A DNA stretch of 64,000 nt from Solimonas sp. K1W22B-7 (GTDB taxonomy: Bacteria > Pseudomonadota > Gammaproteobacteria > Nevskiales > Nevskiaceae). Below are positions 33,250 through 42,881 of the stretch, piece by piece; the stretch's first letter is position 1, and every line of letters starts with the position of its first letter. Position numbers and translations under genes: made by a program. The stretch lies in NCBI RefSeq assembly GCF_003428335.1, contig NZ_CP031704.1:2976001-3040000 (forward strand), given 5' to 3'. Under the pieces are notes generated by a model, which was not told the DNA's origin, made no database searches, and saw only the letters and a list, made by a program, of their open reading frames with translations.

Positions 33250-35005
33250 GGGAAACATACGCTCGCCAGCCGCCCAGGTGGGTGATGTCGCGGGCGCCCG
33301 CCTCCCCGACGGACTCGCAGATGAAGCCGCTGACCCAGCGGCCGCCGGCCAGCTCCAGCTTGCCGATGCCCAGCGGCGCCGGGATGCCGGCGACGAAGCT
33401 GCCGAACGCGGCCTCGGGCACCGACCAGACCTCGACCTCGATGGCGGCGCCGCGATCCGCGTCGCGGATCATGCCCGGGCGGAACGGCGGGCCGCCAGCC
33501 AGGGCGATCAGGCGGTAGCAGGGCGCGCTGCGGGTGGCCGCCACCAGGAAGGCACCGCGGCTGGTCAGCTGGTGGTTGAGCGGCATGCCGGACAGGTGCG
33601 CGCCGCAGACCGCGACCTCGATGCGGCCGGGCGGCGCGGGCGGCGCCTGCGGGGTCCAGCGGCTGGCGTCGCGGCCGCTGGCCTGCGGATCGGCCGCCAT
33701 CCAGCGCTGCGCCAGCGCCAGCAGGTAGTCGTCGGACCAGGCCGGGCCGAACAGGGTGATGCCGAAGGGCAGCCCCGCCGGGGTCATGCCGGCGGGCGCG
33801 GCCACGGCGGCGTAGTCCAGCAGGTTCATGAAGTTGGTGTAGGTGCCGAGGCGGCTGTTGAGCAGCAGCGGCTCGGCCTCCAGCTCGGCAATGCGGTAGT
33901 GCGTGGGAGCGGTGGGCGTCAGGACGGCATGGACCCCGGCCAGCACGGTATCCGCTGCCCGCTTCAGCGCCTGCAGGCGATAGAAGCCGTCGAACGTGCC
34001 GACCGCGTCGATGCCCTCGCCCTTGGCCAGCACCTGGCGGATCACCGGCAGCATCGACTCCGGGGCGACGGCCTGCGTTGCATGGCGGCGCTCGGCAACC
34101 CAGGGGCCCTCGTACAGCAGTTTCGCCACGTCGCTGAAGGGAGCGAAGTCCAGCTGCACCAGTTCCGCCCCCAGCGACTGCCAGCGCAGCATGGCCTGCG
34201 CGAACAGCGCTGCGTAGCCGGCGTTGCCGAAGAACTCCAGCTGGTCCGCGCGCAGCACGCCCAGGCGCAGTCCTTCCAGCGGGCCGCTCACGGCCTGTCC
34301 GCGCCGGCTCCAGGGATCGGTGGAATCAGCCCCGTCCATCACCGCGCCGATACGCCGCGCGTCCTCCGGGTTCAGCGCGAACAGCGAGGGGCAGTCGAGG
34401 CTGCGGCAGGCCGGCACCACGCCGGCGATGGACCAGCGCCCGCGCGTCGGCTTGATGCCCAGCAGGTTGTTGAAGCCGGCCGGCACGCGGCCCGAGCCGG
34501 CGGTGTCGGTGCCCAGGGAGAAGCTGACCTCGCCCAGCGCCAGGGCCACGGCCGAGCCGGCGCTGGAACCGCCGCTGATGTAGGCCGGGTCGAAGGCATT
34601 GCGCACGGCGCCATAGGGCGAGCGGGTACCGACCAGGCCGGTGGCGAACTGGTCGAGGTTGGTCTTGCCCAGCGGGATCGCGCCGGCATCGAGCAGGCGC
34701 TGCACCACGGTCGCGCTGCGCTGCGGTGTATAGGCGAAGTCCGGGCAGGCCGCCGTGGTGGGCACGCCGGCGAGATCGATGTTGTCCTTGATCGCGAAGG
34801 GGATGCCGTACAGCGGCAGCGTGTCCGGCCCCTGCCCTTCGAGCCGCGCCAGGTGCGGCGCCAGCTGCGCCTCGTCGAGCAGCGTGATCCAGGCATGGTG
34901 ATCGGCGTGGGCGGCGATGCGGACGCGCAGCTCCGCGACCAGGTCGGCGGGCTTCAGGCCGGCACGGTAGTCGTGCAGCAGGGATGCAAGGGCAAGGTCT
35001 CTCAT
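33227..35005 (-). CDS. atzF: Allophanate hydrolase
   Basis: 592 residues; the ATG at 35005 overlaps the carboxylase stop (ATGA). The amidase-signature core (about 20-440) has the Ser-cisSer-Lys triad: K73 in PFAIKDN, a cis-serine in SGGSSAGSA (147-148) and S171 in GTDTAGSGR. A C-terminal AtzF-type domain (about 465-590, VAVCGAHLSGMPLNHQLTSR) follows. It splits allophanate to two ammonia and two CO2, the last step after the carboxylase and deiminase. The last six residues (SANERK) come from repeat copy 2, so the natural end is probably near GGWRAYVS. Confidence 0.95.
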   Translation of the reverse strand: MRDLALASLLHDYRAGLKPADLVAELRVRIAAHADHHAWITLLDEAQLAPHLARLEGQGPDTLPLYGIPFAIKDNIDLAGVPTTAACPDFAYTPQRSATVVQRLLDAGAIPLGKTNLDQFATGLVGTRSPYGAVRNAFDPAYISGGSSAGSAVALALGEVSFSLGTDTAGSGRVPAGFNNLLGIKPTRGRWSIAGVVPACRSLDCPSLFALNPEDARRIGAVMDGADSTDPWSRRGQAVSGPLEGLRLGVLRADQLEFFGNAGYAALFAQAMLRWQSLGAELVQLDFAPFSDVAKLLYEGPWVAERRHATQAVAPESMLPVIRQVLAKGEGIDAVGTFDGFYRLQALKRAADTVLAGVHAVLTPTAPTHYRIAELEAEPLLLNSRLGTYTNFMNLLDYAAVAAPAGMTPAGLPFGITLFGPAWSDDYLLALAQRWMAADPQASGRDASRWTPQAPPAPPGRIEVAVCGAHLSGMPLNHQLTSRGAFLVAATRSAPCYRLIALAGGPPFRPGMIRDADRGAAIEVEVWSVPEAAFGSFVAGIPAPLGIGKLELAGGRWVSGFICESVGEAGARDITHLGGWRAYVSQSANERK

Positions 35006-38000
35006 GCGGCTTCCTCCAGTACCAGCAGGCTTTGTCCGGGCGTGACGCCCTGCCCCGGCGTGCACAGCACGCGGCGCACGGTGCCGCTGACACTGGCGAC
35101 CACCGAGATTTCCATCTTCATCGACTCCACCAGCGCCACGGTGTCGCCGGCGCGCACCTGCTGCCCCGGCTGCACCGCGATCTGCCAGACGCTGCCCGGC
35201 ACCGGGCTGGGCACGGCGCGCTCCCCAGCAGCCAGCACGTCCACCGCCGGCGGCGGCGCTTCGGCCTCGGCACCCACCACGTCCTGGCCCGCCGCGGCCC
35301 AGCGCTGGCGCTCCTCTTCGAAAGCTTCCTGCTGGCGCGACTTGAAGGCGGCGATGCCCTCGCGGTTCTGCTCCAGGAAGGCCTGGTAGTCGCGCAGGCG
35401 GAAGGTCTGCTCCTCGATGCGCAGCGGGTAGCGTCCGCGCGGAAAGTCCTCGCGGATGCGCAGCAGTTCCTCCGCCGAGACCTCGTAGAAGCGCAGCTGG
35501 TCGAAGAAGCGCAGCAGCCAGGGCTTGCCTTCGCCGAAGGCCCCGGTCTGCTTCCAGCTGTTCCACATCTGCAGCGTGCGGCCGACGAACTGGTAGCCGC
35601 CGGGGCCTTCCATGCCGTAGACGCAGAGATAGGCGCCGCCGATGCCCACCGCGTTCTCCGGCGTCCAGGTGCGCGCCGGGTTGTACTTGGTGGTGACCAG
35701 GCGGTGGCGCGGATCCAGCGGCGTCGCCACCGGCGCACCGAGGTAGACGTCGCCCAGGCCCATCACCAGGTAGCGGGCCTCGAAGAAGATGCGCTTCACC
35801 TCGTCCATGCTCTCAAGGCCATTGATGCGGCGGATGAACTCGAGGTTGCTCGGGCACCAGGGCGCGTCGCGGCGCACCGACTGCATGTACTTCTCGATCG
35901 CCAGTCGGCAGGCCGCGTCGTCCCAGGAGATCGGCAGGTGGACGATGCGCGTCGGCACCTCCATGTCCTCGATCGGCGGCAGCGCGTGCTCGGCCTCGCG
36001 CAGCAGCTCCAGCAGCCGTGCCTGCGGCAGGCGCAGGTTGTCGTAGTGCAGCTGCAGCGAGCGGATGCCCGGCGTCAGCTCCAGCAGGCCGGGGATGTCC
36101 TGTTCCTGCAGATGGCACATCAGCGCATGCACGCGGAAGCGCAGGTTGAGGTCCAGCTCCTGCGGGCCGTATTCCAGCAACAGGTTGTCGTCGCCGGAGG
36201 GACGGATCACCAGCGGCAGCGGGCCGTCGTCGTAACGCGCCAGCACCGCAGTGTCGGGAACCGCGATGACCGGCACCACCGCTTCGGCGGCCTCGAAGCG
36301 CTCGATGAAGTCGAGCTGGGCACGCTCCAGTGCCTCCGCACCGTCGATGCCCACCGGCAGGAAGCGCAGCCGGTCGCCCGGGCGCAGCTGGCCCAGCTGC
36401 CAGAGATCGGCCTTGACGATGGTCACCGGGCAGACGAATCCGCCCAGGCTCGGGCCATCGGGCCCCAGGATCACCGGCATGTCGCCGGTGAAGTCCACCG
36501 CGCCGACGGCGTAGGCGTTGTCGTGGATGTTGGAGGGATGCAGGCCGGCCTCGCCGCCGTCGCGCCGCGCCCAGCGCGGCTTGGGACCGATCAGGCGGAT
36601 ACCCGTGCGGCTGGAGTTGTAATGCACCTCCCAGCTCGCGGCGAAGAACTCGGCGATGTCCTCGGGCGTGAAGAAATCCGGCGCGCCGTGCGGGCCGTAG
36701 ATCACGCGGAACTGCCAGTCATGACGGTACTGCGGGCGCAGTTCCGCGGGCAGGTCCTGCGGCTGCGCAGCGGAGGCTTCGCCGACATGCAGCACGTCGC
36801 CCGGCAGCAGCGCGCGGCCACCGTGGCCGCCGAAGCGGCCCAGGGTGAAGGTGCTGGCACTGCCGAGGTAGGCCGGTACGTCGAAACCGCCGGCCACGCA
36901 AAGATAACCGCGCGCGCCGCCGCCGCGCACCGCGCCGAAGGCCAGTGTCGCGCCGGCCGGCACGGTGACGGCCTGCCAGGAGGGCAGCGGCCTGCCGTCC
37001 AGCATCGCGCCCATATCGGCGCCGGCGATGCAAATGCGGGTTTCGTTACGGAAGCGCAGCACCGCGCCGGTCAACGCCATCTCCAGCGCCGGAGTCCCCG
37101 GCGCATTGCCGAGCACGCGGTTGCCCAGGCGCAGCGCCAGGCTGTCGTAGGGACCCGAGGGCGGCACGCCGACGTTCCAGTAGCCGATGCGCCCGGGGTA
37201 GTCCTGCACCGTGCTCTGTGTGCCGGCTTCCAGCACCTCGATGCCGGCGCTGCGGTACTGGAAGGCACCCAGCGTCGCGGTGGTCTGGCGTCCTTCGGCG
37301 AAAGCCGGCTCGGCCAGCACCTGGCGCAGGTATTCGAGATTGGTCTCGATGCCGCCGATGCGGCTCTGCGCCAGCGCCGCGGCCAGCGCGGTACGGGCAG
37401 CCTCGCGGTTCTCGCCATGGGCGATCAGCTTGGCCAGCATCGGGTCGTAGTAAGGCGGCACCTCGACGCCGGGCTCGATCCAGCGGTCGCAGCGCAGGCC
37501 AGAGGGAAACTCGACAGCCGTGAGCCGCCCCGCCACCGGTTGGAAGTTGCGTGCCGGATCCTCGGCGTAGAGACGCACCTGGATGGCGTGGCCGTGCGGC
37601 CGGTAGCGGAAATCGCGCAGGAAATCGCTCTCGCCGGCAGCGCAGCGGATCATCCATTCCACCAGGTCGACGCCGGTGGTTTCCTCGGTGACCCCGTGCT
37701 CCACCTGCAGGCGCGTGTTCACCTCGAGGAAATAGAAGCGCTGCGCGTCGTCGTCGTAGATGTACTCGACGGTGCCGGCGGAGCGGTAGGCCACCGCCTC
37801 GCCGAGCTTCACCGCGGTGGCCCACAGGGCCTCGCGCACGTCCTGCGGCAGGTTCGGCGCCGGGGCTTCTTCCACCACCTTCTGGTTGCGGCGCTGCAGC
37901 GAGCAGTCGCGCTCGCCTACCGCCACCACCTTGCCCTGCCCGTCGCCGAACAGCTGCACCTCGATATGGCGGGCACGCTCGACGAACTTCTCCAGGAACA

Positions 38001-38586
38001 GTCCGTCGTTGCGGAAGTTGTTGCGCGACAGGCGCTGCACCGAGTCGTAGGCCGCGCGCAGTTCCTCGACGCTGCGGCAGCGCTGCATGCCGATGCCGCC
38101 ACCGCCGGCGGTGCTCTTGAGCATCACCGGGTAGCCGATGACTTCGGCCTTTTCCACCGCATCCTCGATGCCGCGCAGCAGGCCCGAGCCCGGCAGCAGC
38201 GGTACGCCGTTGTCCTGCGCCAGCTGGCGTGCGGTGTGCTTGAGGCCGAAAGCGGAAATCTGCTGCGGCGTCGGGCCGATGAAGGCCAGGCCAGCCTTTT
38301 CGCAGGCGGCGGCGAAGTCCAGGTTCTCGCTGAGGAAGCCGTAGCCCGGGTGGATCGCTTCGGCGCCGCTGTGCAGGGCCGCGGCGATGATCTTGTCGAT
38401 ATTGAGATAGCTCTCGGCTGCCAGCGCCTCGCCGATGCAGACTGCTTCGTCTGCCGATTGCAGGTGCAGCGAGCCGGCATCGGCGCGCGTGTACACCGCC
38501 ACCGAGGCGATCCCCATCCGGCGCAGGGTGCGCTGGATGCGGCAGGAAATCGCACCGCGGTTGGCGATCAGGACCTTCTTGAACAT
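35002..38586 (-). CDS. Biotin-dependent urea/guanidine carboxylase (probably guanidine carboxylase)
   Basis: 1194 residues from the ATG at 38586 (MFKKVLIANRGAISCRI). Order: biotin carboxylase domain (about 1-450, with the ATP loop TAGGGGIGM at 159-167), then the carboxyltransferase domain of KipI/KipA type (AHS1 and AHS2, about 465-1010), and a C-terminal biotinyl domain with VESMKMEI (biotin lysine about 1157). It would carboxylate guanidine to carboxyguanidine with ATP and bicarbonate. Urea is the older annotation. The riboswitch and the two DUF1989 partners argue for guanidine. The frame runs about 100 bases further upstream, towards repeat copy 3, without coding similarity. Confidence 0.93.
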   Translation of the reverse strand: MFKKVLIANRGAISCRIQRTLRRMGIASVAVYTRADAGSLHLQSADEAVCIGEALAAESYLNIDKIIAAALHSGAEAIHPGYGFLSENLDFAAACEKAGLAFIGPTPQQISAFGLKHTARQLAQDNGVPLLPGSGLLRGIEDAVEKAEVIGYPVMLKSTAGGGGIGMQRCRSVEELRAAYDSVQRLSRNNFRNDGLFLEKFVERARHIEVQLFGDGQGKVVAVGERDCSLQRRNQKVVEEAPAPNLPQDVREALWATAVKLGEAVAYRSAGTVEYIYDDDAQRFYFLEVNTRLQVEHGVTEETTGVDLVEWMIRCAAGESDFLRDFRYRPHGHAIQVRLYAEDPARNFQPVAGRLTAVEFPSGLRCDRWIEPGVEVPPYYDPMLAKLIAHGENREAARTALAAALAQSRIGGIETNLEYLRQVLAEPAFAEGRQTTATLGAFQYRSAGIEVLEAGTQSTVQDYPGRIGYWNVGVPPSGPYDSLALRLGNRVLGNAPGTPALEMALTGAVLRFRNETRICIAGADMGAMLDGRPLPSWQAVTVPAGATLAFGAVRGGGARGYLCVAGGFDVPAYLGSASTFTLGRFGGHGGRALLPGDVLHVGEASAAQPQDLPAELRPQYRHDWQFRVIYGPHGAPDFFTPEDIAEFFAASWEVHYNSSRTGIRLIGPKPRWARRDGGEAGLHPSNIHDNAYAVGAVDFTGDMPVILGPDGPSLGGFVCPVTIVKADLWQLGQLRPGDRLRFLPVGIDGAEALERAQLDFIERFEAAEAVVPVIAVPDTAVLARYDDGPLPLVIRPSGDDNLLLEYGPQELDLNLRFRVHALMCHLQEQDIPGLLELTPGIRSLQLHYDNLRLPQARLLELLREAEHALPPIEDMEVPTRIVHLPISWDDAACRLAIEKYMQSVRRDAPWCPSNLEFIRRINGLESMDEVKRIFFEARYLVMGLGDVYLGAPVATPLDPRHRLVTTKYNPARTWTPENAVGIGGAYLCVYGMEGPGGYQFVGRTLQMWNSWKQTGAFGEGKPWLLRFFDQLRFYEVSAEELLRIREDFPRGRYPLRIEEQTFRLRDYQAFLEQNREGIAAFKSRQQEAFEEERQRWAAAGQDVVGAEAEAPPPAVDVLAAGERAVPSPVPGSVWQIAVQPGQQVRAGDTVALVESMKMEISVVASVSGTVRRVLCTPGQGVTPGQSLLVLEEAA

Positions 38587-38661
38587 GTCTCGCTCGTTTG
38601 CGGGCCGTCCCGCCGAGGTTTTGCACCACCGGGCCGTCCCGGAGGGGTCAGAAAGAAAAAC

Positions 38662-38744
38662 AGTCCGCAAATGCACGCAAATCAACGCGAATGAAGAATT
38701 CCAGATTGAGAATATTTGCGTTCATTCGCGTTCATTTGCGGACT
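38662..38744. repeat. Palindromic repeat family R, copy 3, inside the guanidine operon
   Basis: AGTCCGCAAAT, GCACGCAAAT, CAACGCGAAT, a centre of about 20 bases, then inverted units ending ATTTGCGGACT. It fills most of the 165-base gap between the DUF1989 gene and the carboxylase gene; the other junctions of the operon overlap or are under 30 bases. It could affect readthrough or mRNA stability between the two halves. Confidence 0.9.
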
Positions 38745-38751
38745 GAAACTC

Positions 38752-39390
38752 CTAGTCCCAGATCAACACCTCGATCGGTGTCGGGTTGTAGGCGTTGCAG
38801 GGGTTGTTGAGCTGCGGGCAGTTGGAGATCAGCGCCACCACATCCATCTCGGCGCGCAGCTCCACGTACTTGCCCGGCGCCGAAATGCCGTCGGCGAACG
38901 TCAGCCCGCCCTCCGGCGTCACCGGCACGTTCATGAAGAAGTTGATGTTATGCGTGATGTCGCGCTTGCCGAGGCCGTACTGCTCGTTCTCCGCCACCGC
39001 CAGCAGATAGGAATCGCGGCAGGCGTGCATGCATTTCTTTTCCAGCGAGTAGCGCACGGTGTTGCTCTCGGTGGCGCAGGCGCCGCCGAGGGTGTCGTGG
39101 CGGCCGCAGGTATCCGCGACGATCTGCAGCAGCACCTGGCCGCCGGTGGACATCAGCCGCGTGCCGGCCGTGAGATACACGTTGCCCTGCTCGCGGATCG
39201 TGTCCACCGCGCTGTAGCGCTCGCCGGGATCGGCGGCGCTGTAGAACAGCGTGTCGGCGGCCTGGTTGCCCTCCAGGTCGAGGATGCGCAGGGTCTGGCC
39301 CTTGCGCACGGTATGCATCCAGTAGTCGCCGGCCTCGACCACGCGGCGGTAGCCGGCGGCCTCGGGTTGCAGCCTGCTTTCGACGATCAC
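38752..39390 (-). CDS. DUF1989 protein, carboxyguanidine deiminase subunit (urea carboxylase-associated)
   Basis: 212 residues; GTG at 39390 overlaps the preceding gene's stop (GTGA). Family features: [41 protein letters not shown] with C/H metal-ligand candidates, and [11 protein letters not shown]. Pairs of DUF1989 proteins beside such carboxylases form a heteromeric carboxyguanidine deiminase that yields allophanate and ammonia. Which of the two partners it is was not settled. The older name is urea carboxylase-associated protein. Confidence 0.88.
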   Translation of the reverse strand: MIVESRLQPEAAGYRRVVEAGDYWMHTVRKGQTLRILDLEGNQAADTLFYSAADPGERYSAVDTIREQGNVYLTAGTRLMSTGGQVLLQIVADTCGRHDTLGGACATESNTVRYSLEKKCMHACRDSYLLAVAENEQYGLGKRDITHNINFFMNVPVTPEGGLTFADGISAPGKYVELRAEMDVVALISNCPQLNNPCNAYNPTPIEVLIWD

Positions 39391-40115
39391 CGCACACCTC
39401 CGAGTGACAGCTGGTACAAGCGGTTGTTGGCGAAGCCGCGCTGGTTCTCCGGGCGCGAGTCGCAGCAGACGTCCGGGTGCGTCATCGGCAGCGCCTCGCG
39501 GATTTCATAACGCACCGGGCGAGCCGGCCACTCGGCCGCCGGGTTCAGCGGATGCGGCGCGGCGCTCATCACCACCAGGCTGTCCATCTCGAAGCGCAGG
39601 TCGACGAAGCTGCCGGGCTTCGACGCGCCTTCGACATAGCGCAGCGCGCCGGAGTCGTCGGCCACCACCTTGCTGAACAGGTTGAGGTTGGCCGCCAGGT
39701 CCCTGCGGCCCAGGCCATGTTTGGCCAGCTCGACCAGGAAGCCGTCGATGCCGCTGCGGTGCATGTCGTTGCGCGCCTGCTGGTAGCGCTTGCGGCCCCA
39801 GCGGCGCTCCACCAGCTCACGGCTGGCGGCGCCGCAGACCGCGTCGTGCCAGCCAGCCGTGTCCTCGACGATGGAACAGAACACGCGACCCATGTCGGAG
39901 TAGATGCAATGGCCCTTGCCGAGGCGGAAGGTGTGCTGGCACTTGAGCGTGTCAGGCACGTTGATGCGCTCCAGCAGCGCATAGGGGTTGTACAGCAGCA
40001 TGCCGAGGTTGGCGCCGCCGTCGCTGTCCACCAGGCGCAGCAGCTGGCCGCGGCGCAGCTGCAGCGACCAGTGACAGCCGCCGGGCAGCGTGTCGTGGTA
40101 GAGGATGTCGCTCAT
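39387..40115 (-). CDS. DUF1989 protein, second carboxyguanidine deiminase subunit (urea carboxylase-associated)
   Basis: 242 residues; the ATG at 40115 overlaps the ATPase stop (ATGA). [20 protein letters not shown] and [20 protein letters not shown] are family motifs related to those of the smaller neighbour, with conserved C/H positions. It would act with that neighbour in the cytoplasm to convert carboxyguanidine to allophanate. Length matches urea carboxylase-associated proteins (about 220-245 residues). Confidence 0.88.
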   Translation of the reverse strand: MSDILYHDTLPGGCHWSLQLRRGQLLRLVDSDGGANLGMLLYNPYALLERINVPDTLKCQHTFRLGKGHCIYSDMGRVFCSIVEDTAGWHDAVCGAASRELVERRWGRKRYQQARNDMHRSGIDGFLVELAKHGLGRRDLAANLNLFSKVVADDSGALRYVEGASKPGSFVDLRFEMDSLVVMSAAPHPLNPAAEWPARPVRYEIREALPMTHPDVCCDSRPENQRGFANNRLYQLSLGGVR

Positions 40116-40900
40116 TGCTTGTCGATGAATCTGGAGGTTTCGGTGACGGCGCCCTGGATCTCGGCCAGCAGCGACGGGCCTTCGCGGCCGATCGGCAGGT
40201 CGTAGGTGATCGTGGCGCCGAAGCGGTTGGGGGCCTGCGGGTCCAGGCGCGGCTTGTCGAACACCAGCAGGCGCGTACCGAGCTTGAAGCCTTCCTTGAG
40301 ATCGTGCGTGATCATGAAGATGGTCAGGCCCGACTCCCGCCACAGCTTCAACACCAGTGCGTGCATGTCGGCGCGGATGCCGGGGTCCAGCGCACCGAAG
40401 GGTTCGTCCAGCAGCAGGATGCGCGGCTTCTTGATCAGGGCCTGGGCGATCGCCAGGCGCTGCTGCATGCCGCCGGACAGTTCCGCGGGGTAGCGGTCCA
40501 GGGCGTGGCTCAGGCCCACCTGCGCCAGCATGGCCGTGGCCTCTTCCCGCGCCTGGCGGCGGGCGCCGCCGAACAGACGGCCCAGCAGCGGGCTGCGCGA
40601 GACCTCCAGGCCGAAGGTGACGTTGTCCAGCACGCTCATGTGCGGGAACACCGAGTAGCGCTGGAACACGATGCCGCGGTCCGGCCCCGGCTCGGCCGGC
40701 ATCGGCTTGCCGTCGAGCAGCATGCTGCCGCGCGTGGCGCCCTCCTCGCCCAGCAGCATGCGCAGGAAGGTGGTCTTGCCGCAGCCGGAGGTGCCGACGA
40801 TGGTGCAGAACTCGCCTTCCTTCACGGAGAGGTTCAGCTTCTCCAGCACGATGTTGCTGCCGTACTCCTTCCACACCTGTTTGACTTCGAGCAGGCTCAT
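40112..40900 (-). CDS. ABC transporter ATP-binding protein (guanidine/urea import)
   Basis: 262 residues from the ATG at 40900, which overlaps the permease stop. Walker A is GTSGCGKTTFLRM, the Q-loop region is IVFQRYSVFPHM, the signature is ELSGGMQQRLAIAQALIKK and Walker B is ILLLDEPFGALD. It belongs to the nitrate/taurine-type importer group. Its place between permease and DUF1989 genes, behind a guanidine riboswitch, makes guanidine the probable substrate. Confidence 0.93.
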   Translation of the reverse strand: MSLLEVKQVWKEYGSNIVLEKLNLSVKEGEFCTIVGTSGCGKTTFLRMLLGEEGATRGSMLLDGKPMPAEPGPDRGIVFQRYSVFPHMSVLDNVTFGLEVSRSPLLGRLFGGARRQAREEATAMLAQVGLSHALDRYPAELSGGMQQRLAIAQALIKKPRILLLDEPFGALDPGIRADMHALVLKLWRESGLTIFMITHDLKEGFKLGTRLLVFDKPRLDPQAPNRFGATITYDLPIGREGPSLLAEIQGAVTETSRFIDKQ

Positions 40901-41724
40901 GCGCGCTCCTTGCCCTGGTGGAACCAGGGGAAGGCCCAGCGCGAGACGCCGCGCAGCGCCAGGTCCATCAGGAAGGCCAGCAGGGTGATCCACAACACGT
41001 AAGGCAGGATCGTGTCCATCGCCAGGTAGCGGCGTACCAGGAAGATGCGGTAGCCCAGGCCGCTCTCGGCGGCAATGGCCTCGGCGGCGATCAGGAACAG
41101 GAAGGCCGGCCCGAGGTTGAGGCGCAGCGAGTCGATCAGCCGCGGCAGGGTCTGCGGCAGCACCACGCGCCACAGGATCTGGCCGCTGTGCGCGCCCAGG
41201 GTCTGGGCCTTGATCAGCTGCTCGGCGGGCAGTTCCATCACCCGCTGCTGCAGGTCGCGCATCATGCAGGGCGCGATGCCCAGCACGATCAGCACGACCT
41301 TGGACAGCTCGCCCAGGCCGAAGACGATGAACAGGATCGGCAGGATCGCCATCGGCGGCACCATCGACAGAACGCGCACAAATGGTGCAAGCGCTGCACG
41401 AACATAGGGCACCATGCCCGTTGCCAGGCCGGTGACCAAGGCCAGCAGCGAGGCCACCAGCAGGCCGATGCCGAGCCGGACCAGGCTGGCGGCGGTGTCG
41501 GCCCAGAGCTGCAGCTCGCCGGTGCGGCGGTTCGGCTCCATCGCCATGCGGTTGATCGCCTCGGCCAGGCTGGACATGGCCGGCAGCAGCTTGTCGTCGG
41601 CATTGGCCGTGAGGCGGACGTGGGAGGCCCAGGCATAGGCGAACAGCAGCAACAGGAACGGCAGCAGTCCGAGGACCGCCGCCGCTCCCTGGCCCGGGAA
41701 GCGGTTGATGACGCGCTTCTTCAT
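40897..41724 (-). CDS. ABC transporter permease (guanidine/urea import)
   Basis: 275 residues with about six transmembrane helices. The coupling-loop segment is LIKAQTLGAHSGQILWRVVL followed by PQTLPRLIDSLRLNLGPAFL, typical of the SsuC/TauC/NrtB-type family. It starts 25 bases after the binding-protein stop and overlaps the ATPase start by four bases. Confidence 0.92.
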   Translation of the reverse strand: MKKRVINRFPGQGAAAVLGLLPFLLLLFAYAWASHVRLTANADDKLLPAMSSLAEAINRMAMEPNRRTGELQLWADTAASLVRLGIGLLVASLLALVTGLATGMVPYVRAALAPFVRVLSMVPPMAILPILFIVFGLGELSKVVLIVLGIAPCMMRDLQQRVMELPAEQLIKAQTLGAHSGQILWRVVLPQTLPRLIDSLRLNLGPAFLFLIAAEAIAAESGLGYRIFLVRRYLAMDTILPYVLWITLLAFLMDLALRGVSRWAFPWFHQGKERA

Positions 41725-41749
41725 GAAAATCCCCGCGAGGGAGTCGGGC

Positions 41750-42832
41750 TTACAGCTTGCCGTCCGCAGCCAGCTTCATGTACGTCTCGTTGAAGCGCAG
41801 CTTGACCTTGGTCTTGTCGCCGCTGGTCTTGCCGCCCGGGTAGCCGATGCCGATGAAACCCTCGCTGGAGGCGCCCTCGCCGAGCAGGCCGTGGTCGAAG
41901 GAGAACTTCGCCACCTTCTGCATGGTCGCCGGCAGCTGCGCGCCGGTGGTGAAGGCCACCGCGTCGGCCGGCTTGTAGAACATCTTGGTGGAGGCCAGCT
42001 GCGAGTCGAACCCGGGCAGGTCGGTGCCGGAAGCCTTGGCCATCGCCGTGCGCGCGGCCTTGCCGGCGGCGTCATTCTTGGCCATCAGCGCCATGATCTC
42101 GTACCAGGCGCCGGTCAGGGCCTTGCCCAGGGCCGGGTTCTTTTCCAGCTTGGCGGTGTTGACCACCATCAGGTCGATGATCTCGCCGGGGATCTTGCTG
42201 GAGTCGAACACCACCCTGGTCTTGGGCATGGCCTTGACCTCGGACAGCAGCGGGTTCCAGGTGACGGCGGCGGTCACGTCCGGCGTGGCGTAGGCGGCGA
42301 CGATGTCGGCATCGGAGGTATTGACCACCTTGATGTCCTTTTCGGCCAGGCCCACGGACTCCAGCGCGCGCGCCAGCAGGTAGTGCGACACCGACAGCTC
42401 GACCAGGTTGACCTTCTGGCCCTTGATGTCCTTGAGCGCGGTCTTGCCCTTGAGCACGACGCCGTCGTTGCCGTTGGAGAAGTCACCGACGATCAGGGCG
42501 GTGGAATCGACACCGCCGGCCGCGGGAATGGTCAGCGCGTCCATGTTGGTCATGACGCAGCCGTCGAAGGCGCCAGCGGTGTACTGGTTGATCGACTCGA
42601 CGTAGTCGTTGACCTGCACCACCTCGATCTCGATGCCGTACTTGTCGGCCCATTTCTTGACGATGCCCTGCTGGGCGGCGTAGTCCCAGGGCATCCAGCC
42701 GACATAGATCGTCCAGGCGACGCGGAACTTGTCCTTGGCGGACGCGGCAGGAGCGAGGAACAGCGAGGAGAAAGCGAGCGCGACGGCCAGCACGGGCATC
42801 AGCGCGAGACGCAGGGATTTGCGGCGGAACAT
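41750..42832 (-). CDS. ABC transporter substrate-binding protein (guanidine/urea import)
   Basis: 360 residues from the ATG at 42832, with GGGAGG upstream; the longer upstream frame crosses the riboswitch and is not coding. A signal peptide ends near APAASA. The mature protein has the NMT1/SsuA-like fold: AWTIYVGWMPWDYAAQQGIV, KYGIEIEVVQVNDYVESINQ and WNPLLSEVKAM. It is the first gene of the operon controlled by the riboswitch at 42882-43000. Confidence 0.9.
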   Translation of the reverse strand: MFRRKSLRLALMPVLAVALAFSSLFLAPAASAKDKFRVAWTIYVGWMPWDYAAQQGIVKKWADKYGIEIEVVQVNDYVESINQYTAGAFDGCVMTNMDALTIPAAGGVDSTALIVGDFSNGNDGVVLKGKTALKDIKGQKVNLVELSVSHYLLARALESVGLAEKDIKVVNTSDADIVAAYATPDVTAAVTWNPLLSEVKAMPKTRVVFDSSKIPGEIIDLMVVNTAKLEKNPALGKALTGAWYEIMALMAKNDAAGKAARTAMAKASGTDLPGFDSQLASTKMFYKPADAVAFTTGAQLPATMQKVAKFSFDHGLLGEGASSEGFIGIGYPGGKTSGDKTKVKLRFNETYMKLAADGKL

Positions 42833-42881
42833 GGAGAAACCTCCCGGTTTTAGGGCTACACGGTTGAACGGACAATGCACA

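Noticed and set aside
33227..35566. A longer reading frame extending allophanate hydrolase upstream to 35566
   Set aside because: The extra residues are an out-of-frame shadow of the carboxylase; the ATG at 35005 with the ATGA overlap fits the family start.
35002..38586. Acetyl-CoA or pyruvate carboxylase
   Set aside because: The middle region is KipI/KipA-like (AHS1/AHS2), not a carboxyltransferase of those enzymes, and the neighbours are allophanate hydrolase and DUF1989 proteins.
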